Shown here one piece after another: positions 14,531 to 22,931 of a stretch of 64,000 nt of DNA. Both the position numbers and the translations under genes were made by a program. The stretch is taken from the NCBI RefSeq assembly GCF_030646165.1, contig NZ_JAUTDO010000004.1, forward strand, positions 1-64,000. Reading direction: 5' to 3'. Numbering within the stretch: the stretch's first letter is position 1; each line of letters starts with the position of its first letter. This DNA comes from Conexibacter sp. CPCC 206217 (GTDB lineage: Bacteria; Actinomycetota; Thermoleophilia; Solirubrobacterales; Solirubrobacteraceae). The notes under the pieces are model-generated. The model was given only the letters and a program-made list of their open reading frames with translations. It had not been told where the DNA came from and ran no database searches.

Positions 14531-16008
14531 CGCGTCACCGTCGTCCACAGCCCGTCCGCTCCGGGAAGCAGCCGGGTCAGGTCTCCGGTCGCGGTCATGA
14601 TCAGATTCTGACGAGCGCGGGTGACGCCGACGTAGAGCAGCCGACCGCCGACCGCCGTCGCCTCCTCCTCGCCATCGGCAGCGACCGCGCGTGGCTCGGG
14701 CCAGCGGTCTGCAGTGACGCCGACGAGGATGACGGTGTCGAATTCAAACCCCTTGGCGGAGTGCACGGTCCCGTAGCTGATCCCGGGGCCGCCGCGCCAG
14801 CGCTCAAGATCACGATCGAGGCGCTGCGCGCCCTGAAAGGCAGCTGCGAAGCGGGGCTCGTCCTCGTGACGGGTCAGCAGCACGCCAACGCTGTCGGTGA
14901 CCGACGCCGCACGGGCCTGCTGGACGACGAAGCTGCTCTCGGCGACGATGTCGCTGAGCCGGACGAGGGTCGGCGGCGGACCGCTGGCACGAAATCCCCT
15001 GGGGGCGACCATGTCGGGCTGGTCTCTGAAGTACGGCATCGCCGCGATCTCCAGACCGAGCGCAGCGACCTCCGGCGTGTTGCGATAGTTGTGCTCGAAT
15101 CTCCAGACGGCGTTCACGTTGAGACCGGCACGCCGCCACGAGATCCCACGCCCGTAGATCTGCTGAGCGACGTCACCGAACAGCGTCAGCGACCCGTCCG
15201 CTCTCATGGCGAGCGCGAGCGACCGGATCATCTCAGGCGAGAAATCCTGGCCCTCGTCGATGACGATGTGCCGATACATCCGCTGCGGGCCGTCGAGCTC
15301 GAAGGCGCAGCGCGCGTAGAACGCGATGTCGTCCCAGTCGTACCTGAAGCCGCGCGCCGCGCGCAGCGCGACGTAGCGGTCCTGCACATCGAAGACGAGC
15401 GGGCGAGCTGCCGGGTCCAGCGCCTGGCGGCGGCCGATGCGCTCGCTGGCGAGGTAGGTCTCGCGGGTCAACAGACCATGCTGCGCCATATATCTAAGCT
15501 CGCTGAAGAAGAACTCCTCGTCGCGGCCGAGCACGCCGGCTGTGCCACGCTCCCGTCGCACGTCGTCGAGCGCCATCCGGATAAAGCCCTTGCGGGACTG
15601 ATCGGACTTGACGATCTCGTCGGTGCCCATCAGGCCGCGGGCATTGAGGTACCCGCGCGCGAACCTGTGGTAGTTGCAGACGGTGACATTCGGCAGCGTC
15701 GCGGCGCCGAGGTGATCGAAGTAGGCCAACAGCGCCCGGTTATAGGTCAGCAGCAGCGTCGGACCGGCATGTCCGGTCCGTGGATCGCCGAGATGCGCAG
15801 CCCGATGGACGGCCATCGTCGTCTTGCCCGAACCAGCCGTCCCGAGCACGACGGCGTGCCCGGAGGGCGTCATGCTGACGACTCTGCGCTGCTCACCGAC
15901 CGGCCGTGGCAGCGTCACGGCCCCGTCCTCACGTCCGCGCCCGCCATCGATACTACCTGCGAAACCCTCACCCGTCACCGTCCCCTGGTCATTTCCGCCC
16001 TCACTCAC
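14527..16008 (-). CDS. UvrD/Rep-like SF1 helicase
   Basis: The 493-residue protein is short for UvrD (about 720) and closer to compact SF1A ATPases. Walker A GTAGSGKT is at 56-63, Walker B-like VIDEGQDF at about 249-256, GDVAQQIYG follows, and C-terminal motifs HSAKGFEFDTVILVG and LYVGVTRARQ complete the helicase core. Domains 1B/2B are reduced, so it may be a DNA-sensing ATPase rather than a processive unwinder. It is first in a three-gene operon with the DarT-like toxin and the glycohydrolase, each joined by a 4-base overlap. The coupling suggests one system, with the helicase as a possible sensor or DNA presenter. The first 30 residues are low-complexity, so a later start is possible. Confidence 0.85.
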   Translation of the reverse strand: MSEGGNDQGTVTGEGFAGSIDGGRGREDGAVTLPRPVGEQRRVVSMTPSGHAVVLGTAGSGKTTMAVHRAAHLGDPRTGHAGPTLLLTYNRALLAYFDHLGAATLPNVTVCNYHRFARGYLNARGLMGTDEIVKSDQSRKGFIRMALDDVRRERGTAGVLGRDEEFFFSELRYMAQHGLLTRETYLASERIGRRQALDPAARPLVFDVQDRYVALRAARGFRYDWDDIAFYARCAFELDGPQRMYRHIVIDEGQDFSPEMIRSLALAMRADGSLTLFGDVAQQIYGRGISWRRAGLNVNAVWRFEHNYRNTPEVAALGLEIAAMPYFRDQPDMVAPRGFRASGPPPTLVRLSDIVAESSFVVQQARAASVTDSVGVLLTRHEDEPRFAAAFQGAQRLDRDLERWRGGPGISYGTVHSAKGFEFDTVILVGVTADRWPEPRAVAADGEEEATAVGGRLLYVGVTRARQNLIMTATGDLTRLLPGADGLWTTVTR

Positions 16009-16206
16009 GCCTATCGGAACGTAAGACAGGGGTCTTGAGCCAGCCCATCGCCAGTCCGCCGGCTCACATGGTGACGATTCTCATGCCGCGGCAAAGCATG
16101 GGCACCCGTTGGCAGTCGAGCGCTCCCGGCGCTCGTCGTCCTCGCGACGCCGGTTGTCTTACCTGGAATCGGCGCACTTGTCCGGTCCTGGAACGAGAAT
16201 GTTCCT

Positions 16207-17091
16207 ATGCTCGCCCGGAGAATTGTCTTCTACGCCGTCGAAGACCTTGACCCCGAAACGCCATTCGATATCGAGGCGGCCCTCGACCCAATCAACGACC
16301 TTGAGGAGAGAGTGTGGGTCGTCTCCGATCACGGCCTCCTGATGGCCGTGATCGTGGACGAGATCGGCGAAGGCGACGAGCCTTCGTGCTTCCGGTTCCT
16401 GCGGATCCGCGACGATCGCCCGTACATCATCGGTCCCGATCGGGAGCCGGAGCTGGTCGAGATTGAGCAGGACTACAGAGTCACCGACTTCACGTACGCG
16501 ATGCTCTGGCCCGACGGCTTTCTCGGAGCGATCTCGTCCCGCGACGCGCCGGTCATCAAATACCTGTCGACCTACTTCTCCAAGACGACCAGACAGCGCT
16601 GCCGCATCGAGAACATCTACGCCTCCGACGTCGTGCAGCGCTTCAAGAAGCTCAAGAAGCGGCTGACGAAGGCCACCGTCAAGATCGGCACGGCCGAAGC
16701 CGAGCAGATGGAGGCCGACGAGGAGCTGAAGGGATTCAAGGCTTTCTTCGTCGCCGGACGCGAATCCGAAGCGGTGACGGTCAACGTCGAGCTCAGCGTC
16801 GACCGCAAGAGGGACCGTTTCCTCCACAAGAGCGTCGCCGCCGGCGTCGGCCGACTCGCGACCTACGGGGACCTCGTCGATGCGCTCGTCATCGTCGGCG
16901 AAGACGCCCAAGGCAGACGCCAAGAGCTCGACATGAAGAGACAACGGATCTTCCGAAGAGTCCTCTACGAGCAGACCGACACGAACGACATGATGTACGC
17001 GCGAATCGCGTCAGCGCGGAGGGAGGTCGAGGATCCGGACGAGGGCGGGAAACCGCTCAACCGTGCTGCCAAGATGAGCAGCCTTGCCTAG
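16207..17091 (+). CDS. hypothetical protein paired with a membrane protein
   Basis: The 294-residue soluble protein begins MLARRIVFYAVEDLDP. The N-terminal half is beta-rich; the middle has a basic helix VVQRFKKLKKRLTKATVKI and an acidic one; the end is charged and helical. No catalytic motif is evident. It is divergent from the helicase operon and its last eight bases overlap the membrane-protein gene. A soluble protein plus a multi-helix membrane partner is a common layout in membrane-acting defence systems (for example Kiwa), but I see no sequence reason to equate it with any known one. Function unknown. Confidence 0.65.
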   Translation: MLARRIVFYAVEDLDPETPFDIEAALDPINDLEERVWVVSDHGLLMAVIVDEIGEGDEPSCFRFLRIRDDRPYIIGPDREPELVEIEQDYRVTDFTYAMLWPDGFLGAISSRDAPVIKYLSTYFSKTTRQRCRIENIYASDVVQRFKKLKKRLTKATVKIGTAEAEQMEADEELKGFKAFFVAGRESEAVTVNVELSVDRKRDRFLHKSVAAGVGRLATYGDLVDALVIVGEDAQGRRQELDMKRQRIFRRVLYEQTDTNDMMYARIASARREVEDPDEGGKPLNRAAKMSSLA

Positions 17092-17596
17092 GGCCACTCC
17101 CCGATCTCGCATCACCGACGTCCTGCGCAGGTCGACCCTGCGCTACCCCCTCGGCATCCTCATCGCGTCAGTACTCGTGGTTGTCGTCGGCGAGCACCTT
17201 TTCATGTCGAAGCCCCGGCCGGCCCTGGCACGGCTGAGCGATACCGACCAGATCGATCTCTACAAGCAGATCGCCCCGATCGCCGGCAGCGCCCTCGGGT
17301 TCCTGCTGGCGTCGGTCGCGATCCTCGTGTCGCTCGATCCGAAGCGGCCAATCGTCGCCGATCTGCGTCGCGGCGAGGCGTTCAGCCTTCTGATCGCCAA
17401 TCTGCTCGCCGCCTGCCTTTGGCTACTGCTGCTCTCTATCTTCTCGCTCGTCGGCTGGACATTCCACTCGAGCTGCGGAAGCAGCGACGCCTTCCAATCG
17501 GTCTTCGAGGTCATTGGCTACGCGGCTGTCGTCGAGCTCTTGCTCGGAGGCTTCTTCTTCGGCTACGTGACCTACAAGGTCGCGAAGCACGACTAG
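17084..17596 (+). CDS. three-helix membrane protein, partner of the preceding gene
   Basis: The product has about 170 residues. Predicted membrane segments lie near LGILIASVLVVVVGEHLF (about 23-40), IAGSALGFLLASVAILVSL (66-84), LIANLLAACLWLLLLSIFSLVGW (103-125) and VIGYAAVVELLLGGFFFGYV (143-162), so three to four helices. A TTG start at 17084 lies inside the end of the upstream gene and is the only in-frame start that keeps the basic N-terminus. The overlap implies co-translation with the soluble partner. It could be a membrane effector or anchor. No family recognised. Confidence 0.6.
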   Translation: MPRATPRSRITDVLRRSTLRYPLGILIASVLVVVVGEHLFMSKPRPALARLSDTDQIDLYKQIAPIAGSALGFLLASVAILVSLDPKRPIVADLRRGEAFSLLIANLLAACLWLLLLSIFSLVGWTFHSSCGSSDAFQSVFEVIGYAAVVELLLGGFFFGYVTYKVAKHD

Positions 17597-17671
17597 ACCG
17601 ATCTGCGTCCGGCCGCCGGCATCGCGATGTCGACGCCTAAGGTCAGCAGCCGGGCCCGGCCGTCCTTGCTT

Positions 17672-17851
<180 letters not shown>

Positions 17852-17853
17852 CT

Positions 17854-17881
17854 CGAAACCCCCGTCACCACGGGGGTTTCG
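17854..17881. terminator. strong hairpin terminator after the tRNA 3' fragment
   Basis: A perfect 12-bp stem (CGAAACCCCCGT / ACGGGGGTTTCG) with a CACC loop lies immediately downstream of the tRNA end and is followed by TCGTTTCGGGG. Related hairpins with the same CCCCGAAACGACGAAACCC arm occur at 22744 and 29300. The arm ends in a T-run on either strand, so it can work bidirectionally. Confidence 0.7.
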
Positions 17882-17882
17882 T

Positions 17883-17939
17883 CGTTTCGGGGATCGCCGT
17901 GGATCGGCGGTGATTCCCGGTGATTTCAGGCACTAGTGC
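17883..17939 (-). repeat. dispersed repeat related to the att module, inverted
   Basis: Read on the minus strand, this segment (AGTGCCTGAAATCACCGGGAA and so on) resembles the first part of the att-like modules at 17672 and 23702. It therefore forms an inverted pair flanking the tRNA 3' fragment. The match is partial, judged by eye. The surrounding interval 17882-18105 holds no gene. Confidence 0.4.
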
Positions 17940-18105
17940 CTTTATTCCGGCCGATTGCCGCCGATGCCGTTGGATTCGGCCCGATTGGGCTGGGTGACGG
18001 CGCCGGCCAGAGTTATCGTGGCCGCCCGTCCACAAAGTGGCCCCGGCGGTGCTGAAGACACCCCGGGGCCTGGCACCGAAGGTTCTAGGCCCTCGGTAAC
18101 GCGAC

Positions 18106-18434
18106 GTGCTGCGCGCCGCGGCCATCGCGGAGCTGGGCGAGATCGACACGATCTATCTCGCCCTGACCAACACCGACTTCGCTGCGGCCCGCAGGCGGCG
18201 CGGTCACTTCGAGCCGTTCATGCGATTGCTCGACGACCTCGGCTGGGAGCCCGACCCCGACCACGGACGGCGCAACCGCGTGACCCTCACGAGAGGCGGG
18301 TCCGGCAGCTGCGCCGCCTCGACAGCGTGCTCGAACAGGTCCAGGACGATCTGCTCGAGCCGCTGTCAGCCAGGGATCGCCAGACGCTGACCCGCCTGCT
18401 CAGCCGCGTCCTCGCCCAGCACGAACCGGAGTGA
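18106..18434 (+). pseudogene. chimeric remnant with a MarR-like C-terminus
   Basis: From a GTG at 18106 one frame gives AIAELGEIDTIYLALTNTDF and FEPFMRLLDDLGWEPDPDHG, a globular N-terminal piece I cannot assign. After about 18295 the sense continues in another frame as RQLRRLDSVLEQVQDDL, LEPLSARDRQTLTRLLSRVL and a stop at 18434. That second half has the form of the dimerisation helices at the end of MarR-family regulators. No MarR DNA-binding domain is present. A frameshift or fusion of two fragments explains the arrangement. Confidence 0.45.
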
Positions 18435-18443
18435 CCGCCACGC

Positions 18444-21400
18444 TCACGCGCGCGTGCGCCCCCTCGCCGCTCCCCTCGTGATCCTGACGGTCACCGTGCG
18501 GCTGGTGCGCCTGCCGCCGGCGGTCGTCGTCAGCGCGATCCGCACGACCGCGCGGCGGCCCGCGAGTCGTCTGGCGGCGGCCTTCGTCAGCTGCACGCGC
18601 ACGATCGCGCGGCGACCTGCGGCGACACGCTGCGGAGCGATGACCCGCACCGCGTAGCGCCTGCCGCCGATCGTCACACGGGCCTGTCTCGGCGTGCCGA
18701 GGCGGCAGCCCCCGGACGCGGCGGCCGGGCAGACGACGGTCGCGACAGTCGCGAACCGGCGCGGATCGACCACCGTCGTGGCCGCCGCGGAGACGACGCG
18801 CGGCGTGGCTGCGGCTGCCCTCGGCGCGGGTGCCGGGGTGGGCGTGGGCGTCGGACCCGGCCCGGGGACCGGCGTCGGCACCGGGGGCGTCGGCTGCCTG
18901 GAGCCCGGGTCGGGCAAGGGGTCGGGCGTCGGATCGGGGCCCGGCTCGGGATCGGGCTGCGGCGCCCCGAGTCTCGGCGCCAGCGCCAGCCGGTCGAACG
19001 GCTCGCCCTCCGGATAGCTGCCGAAGACCTCGGCACCCGTCGCCGTCAGCGTCGTCGCCAGGCTGTTCCAGCCGAGCCCGCCCTCGAACGGCGCCGGGCT
19101 CACCCCGGTGAGGTCGACGCGCACGAGCGCGACGCCGGTGCGGGTCACGGGCTCCGGATGTTCCATCGTGGCGCCGACCGCGTCGGCGTAGAGCGTGCCG
19201 GTCGTCGCGTCCGCGACGACCCGCAGGTTCGAGAAGCGCGTGTCCAGCTGCGGCGTCGTGTTCCCGGGCACGTGGTAGTCGTGACCCCAGAAGCGCACGG
19301 AGCCGCCGAGCGCGACCTCCAGCCTGCCGCTCGCAGGGTCGTAGCGGCCGCCGCGAACAGGGAAGCGCAGCTGCTCGGAACCGGCGTTGCGGCCGGTGCA
19401 GAGCGATCCGCTCGCGAGCGTGCCGCCGATCCGCTCGACGCCGCCCGAGAGCTCGATCTGCCCGCGTGCGACGTTGCCGACGACGTAGCAGCGCCAGCGC
19501 TCGGAGAAGCCCCAGTCGACGTGGCCGCCGCCGAACGTGACCGGCGCGGTCAGCGCCTGGTCGACCCGCAGCGTCACGGGGACGCTGAAGACCGTGCCGG
19601 CGGCGTTGACGACGCGCGCGCGGAAGCTGCTGCCGGACATCGCACGGCGCGTGTCGCGGACGACGAGGAAGCCGCCGTCGACGGCGAAGTCGCCGCTGTC
19701 GGCGTCGACCGCCTGCCAGTAGCCGTCGACCAGCCGCTGCCAGGTGACGGTCGGCTCGGGGTTGCCGCTCGGCATCACCGTGAAGGAGGCGTCGTCGCCC
19801 TCCAGCGCCGCCACCGGCACCGGCTGGACCGAGATCGTCGGCGGCGCCTGGACGTCGAGCGTCGCCGCCTGCGTGCTCAGCTCGCCGCCGGTGTTGGCGT
19901 AGACCGCGCGGTACTGCCTGCCGCGGTCGGCGTCGCCGACGGCGACCCTCAGGGTCGGCGTGGCCTGACCCTCGACGCCGGCGCCCGCGGCGACGTCGGC
20001 CCACCTGGTCTGGCCCGGCACGCGCCACTGCCAGCGCACGGTCGGCGCCGGGTCGGCCGTCGCGACGGCGCTGAAGGTCGCGGTCGCGCTGCCGGCGACG
20101 TCGGCCAGCGTGACGACCGCGTCCGCCGGCTGTGTAGTGATGGCCGGCGCCGTCGCGCGGTAGGTCAGCGACCGCACGCCTCTGCCGGGAGTTCTGACCA
20201 GCAGGTCGCCGCTGCGCGAGGCGCCGACGAGCGCGTCGTCCCAATAGCTGAACAGCGACACACCCGGCACGACGAAGCTGCGCCGCAGCGTCCCGGAGAC
20301 CAGCTCGGTGACCTTCGTCATCTGATGGCTGACGAGGAACAGCTTGTTCTGGTCATACGCGACCGTGACACGGTGGGTGTTGACGTTCTGCCCGCCGGAC
20401 GGCACGCGCACCGGCTCGCCCGCGGGATCGAGGCTGAGGTACGCCCCGAACCCGAAGATCGGCAGGAAGCGCACGTCGCCGACCCCGTCGATCGCGTAGA
20501 GGCCGTCTCTGACGCGCAGGACCTGGACGGCGTTGGCGCCTCTGCCCTGCGGCAGGTCCTCGGCCAGCACGCTGTCGGCGTCGACCCACAGCCGCTTGAG
20601 CTGGCCGCCGTAGCTGTTGGCGGCGACGAGCACGTCCGGCAGGCCGGGGCCGCCGCCCGGCGCGAACGCCAGCGAGCGGAAGAGGCCGGTGACCGGCTGC
20701 CCGTTGATGCCCCTGATCACGCCGATCGCGCTCGCCTGCCAGACCCCGAGCCCGTCTCTCCTGATCTGCCACAGCTCCTGCCTGGCCGCGTAGCCGCGGA
20801 CGACGAGGTAGCGGCCGTTCTGGGCGTCCCAGACGCCCGCGCCGGTGTCGGTCGTCGCGTCGACCCTGGAGCCGTCGAGCATGCCACCCGTCAGCGCGGC
20901 GCCGTCGTAGGCGTAGGCATGCAGGCCCTTCGATCTGTCGTTGATCGAGGTGCCGAAGAAGATCGCGCCGCTGGCAGGATCGGTCGCGATCGACACCGGC
21001 TCGACCAGGCGGCCGCTGACCGCCGGCAGCAGCGCCCTCGGCGCGAGCGTGTCGCGGTCGAGCACGGCGACGCTGTTGGCGTCCTGGTAGAGCGACGCGA
21101 CCAGCTCGTTGGCGTTGCGGCCGGGCTGGCTCTGCATCAGGTTGGCCGGCGCCGCCGCCACGGCGGCCGGCTCGTACAGCGGCGCGCCCGGCTCCGTCCA
21201 GGTCTCGCCGACGGGCTTGCCGCCGGGGCCCCTGTAGCCGAACGAGAGCGTGTCGAGCACGGTGCCGACCGGATAGCTGAAGACGGCCGCGCCCGCCGCC
21301 GTCATGATCGCCGGGATCTCTCTCCAGCTCGTCGTGCCGCCGGTGACCGTCGGCGCGACCTGCTCGACGTCGAGCGAGGCCAGCTCGATGTCGGGGTAGT

Positions 21401-21833
21401 CGACGATGTCGCCGCCGCTGATCGGCTTGCTCGACATCTTCACGAACAGCGCGACGTGGTCCTCGGTGATCTCCACGCGCGGCGCCGACATGGTCAGGTC
21501 GAGCTGGCACGGCCGCTCGAACGGCGTCGGCTCGCAGTGTCCGAGGAACTGCGCGGTGCCGCCGAACTGCACGACCGTCGCTCTCGTGACCGTGTCGAAG
21601 CTGCCGCTCACGAGCGGGAAGTGGAAGGTGCCGTCAGGGTTCTGGGTCGCGCCGTCGGTCAGCGTCGTCCCCGCCGCGGTGATGTAGTTGCGCCACGACC
21701 TCTTCAGCCCCCAGTCGAGCCCTGCGCCTTCCGTGATCGCAACGGGGTCGGCCGCGTGGGCGGCCTGACCGGGAACGAGGAGCACCAGCACGAGGACGAC
21801 GAACGCCACCGTGCGAGCGAGCAGGCTCTTCAC
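18444..21833 (-). CDS. large secreted surface protein with two HtaA domains and Ig-like domains
   Basis: The protein has about 1129 residues with a signal peptide ending GQAAHA. HtaA domain 1 spans about 35-205. A beta-propeller-like region (about 245-555) and two Ig-like domains (about 560-755) follow. HtaA domain 2 starts at about 765 (WGFSERWRCYVVG). A Pro/Gly/Thr linker near 960-1010 and a basic beta-rich C-terminal domain end it. HtaA domains of corynebacteria bind haem and pass it to an importer. The GTG at 21833 follows GGAAGGTG at good spacing and is preferred over a TTG 18 bases upstream. A DtxR-like box lies upstream. No haem transporter is nearby. Surface haem capture is inferred. 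Confidence 0.8.
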   Translation of the reverse strand: MKSLLARTVAFVVLVLVLLVPGQAAHAADPVAITEGAGLDWGLKRSWRNYITAAGTTLTDGATQNPDGTFHFPLVSGSFDTVTRATVVQFGGTAQFLGHCEPTPFERPCQLDLTMSAPRVEITEDHVALFVKMSSKPISGGDIVDYPDIELASLDVEQVAPTVTGGTTSWREIPAIMTAAGAAVFSYPVGTVLDTLSFGYRGPGGKPVGETWTEPGAPLYEPAAVAAAPANLMQSQPGRNANELVASLYQDANSVAVLDRDTLAPRALLPAVSGRLVEPVSIATDPASGAIFFGTSINDRSKGLHAYAYDGAALTGGMLDGSRVDATTDTGAGVWDAQNGRYLVVRGYAARQELWQIRRDGLGVWQASAIGVIRGINGQPVTGLFRSLAFAPGGGPGLPDVLVAANSYGGQLKRLWVDADSVLAEDLPQGRGANAVQVLRVRDGLYAIDGVGDVRFLPIFGFGAYLSLDPAGEPVRVPSGGQNVNTHRVTVAYDQNKLFLVSHQMTKVTELVSGTLRRSFVVPGVSLFSYWDDALVGASRSGDLLVRTPGRGVRSLTYRATAPAITTQPADAVVTLADVAGSATATFSAVATADPAPTVRWQWRVPGQTRWADVAAGAGVEGQATPTLRVAVGDADRGRQYRAVYANTGGELSTQAATLDVQAPPTISVQPVPVAALEGDDASFTVMPSGNPEPTVTWQRLVDGYWQAVDADSGDFAVDGGFLVVRDTRRAMSGSSFRARVVNAAGTVFSVPVTLRVDQALTAPVTFGGGHVDWGFSERWRCYVVGNVARGQIELSGGVERIGGTLASGSLCTGRNAGSEQLRFPVRGGRYDPASGRLEVALGGSVRFWGHDYHVPGNTTPQLDTRFSNLRVVADATTGTLYADAVGATMEHPEPVTRTGVALVRVDLTGVSPAPFEGGLGWNSLATTLTATGAEVFGSYPEGEPFDRLALAPRLGAPQPDPEPGPDPTPDPLPDPGSRQPTPPVPTPVPGPGPTPTPTPAPAPRAAAATPRVVSAAATTVVDPRRFATVATVVCPAAASGGCRLGTPRQARVTIGGRRYAVRVIAPQRVAAGRRAIVRVQLTKAAARRLAGRRAVVRIALTTTAGGRRTSRTVTVRITRGAARGRTRA

Positions 21834-21937
21834 GTCGAATGCACCTTCCAAGATGAACGGCGGCCCCCGGTCGGCGACATCGCGCGGATGCGCGGGGCGC
21901 CCCTACCTCCTCCAGCACGGCCGCTGAGCAGGAGAAG

Positions 21938-21956
21938 TTAGGTAGACCTTACACCT
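21938..21956. promoter_or_regulatory. possible DtxR/IdeR-type iron box
   Basis: TTAGGTAGACCTTACACCT contains the palindrome AGGT-AG-ACCT and resembles the TTAGGTTAG-style 19-bp box of DtxR/IdeR repressors in its left half; the right half is poor. It lies about 105 bases upstream of the HtaA gene start, the kind of gene that iron repressors control. The assignment is by eye. Confidence 0.4.
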
Positions 21957-22082
21957 CGCGATCCGCTCAGGTCCTCCCGCCGAGCGACGGCGATCGGCTC
22001 GAACGCGCGGGCGGCACGATGATCGCGCTGCTGATGTCGGTCGCGGGCGACGAGTACGACGATCAGCACACCGACTGGTGAA

Positions 22083-22137
22083 CGGTCCGCGAACACCTCC
22101 TGCTCCCAAAGCAGGAGCGGTAGGTCGTTGGTAGCGG
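22083..22137 (-). other. tRNA anticodon-arm-like fragment
   Basis: On the minus strand CCTGC-TTTGGGA-GCAGG forms a 5-bp stem with a seven-base loop of correct tRNA form (T32, T33, anticodon TGG, G37, A38), as in tRNA-Pro. AGGAGGT follows, then the sequence diverges and no T-arm or acceptor stem is found. It appears to be another broken piece of a tRNA gene in this scarred interval. The rest of 21957-22204 holds no recognisable gene. Confidence 0.35.
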
Positions 22138-22204
22138 CAGCCCGCCGCTCCTCAGCTGCCGCCGCCTCCGCGGATCTCCCTCTGTGCGGACCGGGACGGT
22201 GCAA

Positions 22205-22390
22205 CAGCCATCAGGAGCTGTCGCACCGCACCGACATTTCGCTGCGCACGATCCGCCGCTGGGAAGTCAACGACCCGCGCTGACGCAACCCGCACCTCAG
22301 GGACATGCTCCGCGCCGCTGCCGCGCTTGAGACGACCGTGGACGCGATCATCGAAGACTGGTGGCAGCCACCGCCGCCGAACCGGCCGTC
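22205..22390 (+). pseudogene. XRE-type helix-turn-helix remnant
   Basis: One frame reads HQELSHRTDISLRTIRRWEV, NDPR, an in-frame TGA at 22281, then RNPHLRDMLRAAAALETTVD and AIIEDWW. The first part is a recognition helix of the Cro/C1 type and the second the supporting helices, as in XRE regulators that list arguments in a RRWE-NDP pattern. The internal stop and missing N-terminus make it non-functional. Confidence 0.5.
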
Positions 22391-22743
22391 GGGCTTCGGC
22401 CCTTCGTCGGATCGAGCAAAAGGCCGAATCGCTCGAGTGCCGCGAGAGCCTCGGCGAGCGTCAGCGCCGCCTGCGGCTCGTTTCGCCGGTACTGCGATCG
22501 ACAGAAGGCGACCGGGTCCGGCCGCGACGCCCCCGCCGAGTCGATCACGTTCTCGAACGCCAGCGTCTCGGCAGCTCCACGAGTTTGTCCAGCGGCATCT
22601 CCCAACCTCTGACCGGACCGCGCATGCCGGCACGGTAACCGGCAGCGCCTCGACGCGCGCCGCGAGCTCGGGGACGGAGGAGGCGCCACTACCCCGGTTG
22701 GTACCCGCGCCCGGTACCCGCTTGCAGCGAGGTTGGCGGCGAA
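22391..22743. other. intergenic, nothing recognised
   Basis: About 350 bases of non-coding character between the HTH remnant and the inverted repeat. The only notable element is a pair of GGTACC palindromes near 22695-22715, the same hexamer that recurs in the toxin-antitoxin operator further on. Confidence 0.35.
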
Positions 22744-22823
22744 GCTGACCCCGAAACGACGAAACCCCCGCATCAGCAGGGGCTTCGTTGGTATGGAGAG
22801 AACCGGGCGGCGTACAAACCTCA
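22744..22823 (+). repeat. 80-bp inverted repeat, left copy
   Basis: This copy begins TGACCCCGAAACGACGAAAC, then has a GC-rich hairpin, and ends TATGGAGAGAA-CGGGCGGCGTACAAACC. The inverted copy at 29218-29302 matches nearly base for base at both ends, while the hairpin loop differs. The pair encloses the toxin-antitoxin, HEPN, DUF6883/DUF4926 and MFS genes. Confidence 0.65.
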
Positions 22824-22892
22824 CGAGTTTTGATGGGGCGCCGCTTTGCGTCTGCTGACAGTGCGAGTGTGCCTGGCAGTCGGCGGACGTGG

Positions 22893-22922
22893 CTGGTACC
22901 GACCTGGTAGCGGGCTGGTACC
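22893..22922. promoter_or_regulatory. three-fold operator before the antitoxin gene
   Basis: Three copies of CTGGTA(C/G)C start at 22893, 22904 and 22915, exactly 11 bases apart (one helical turn), ending 9 bases before the antitoxin ATG. Two copies contain the palindrome GGTACC. This is what cooperative binding of a ribbon-helix-helix antitoxin to its own promoter would look like. It also overlaps the expected promoter. Confidence 0.55.
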
Positions 22923-22931
22923 ATTCTCTGG

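Noticed and set aside
16207..17596. A Kiwa (KwaA/KwaB) system.
   Set aside because: The layout is similar (a membrane protein plus a roughly 300-residue partner) but the gene order is reversed and I see no DUF4868 features.
19158..21941. A long plus-strand open frame antisense to the HtaA gene (over 900 codons).
   Set aside because: Its composition is extremely Arg/Ala/Asp/Val-rich with no motif, the usual shadow of a real gene in GC-rich DNA; the minus-strand protein has a signal peptide and recognisable domains.
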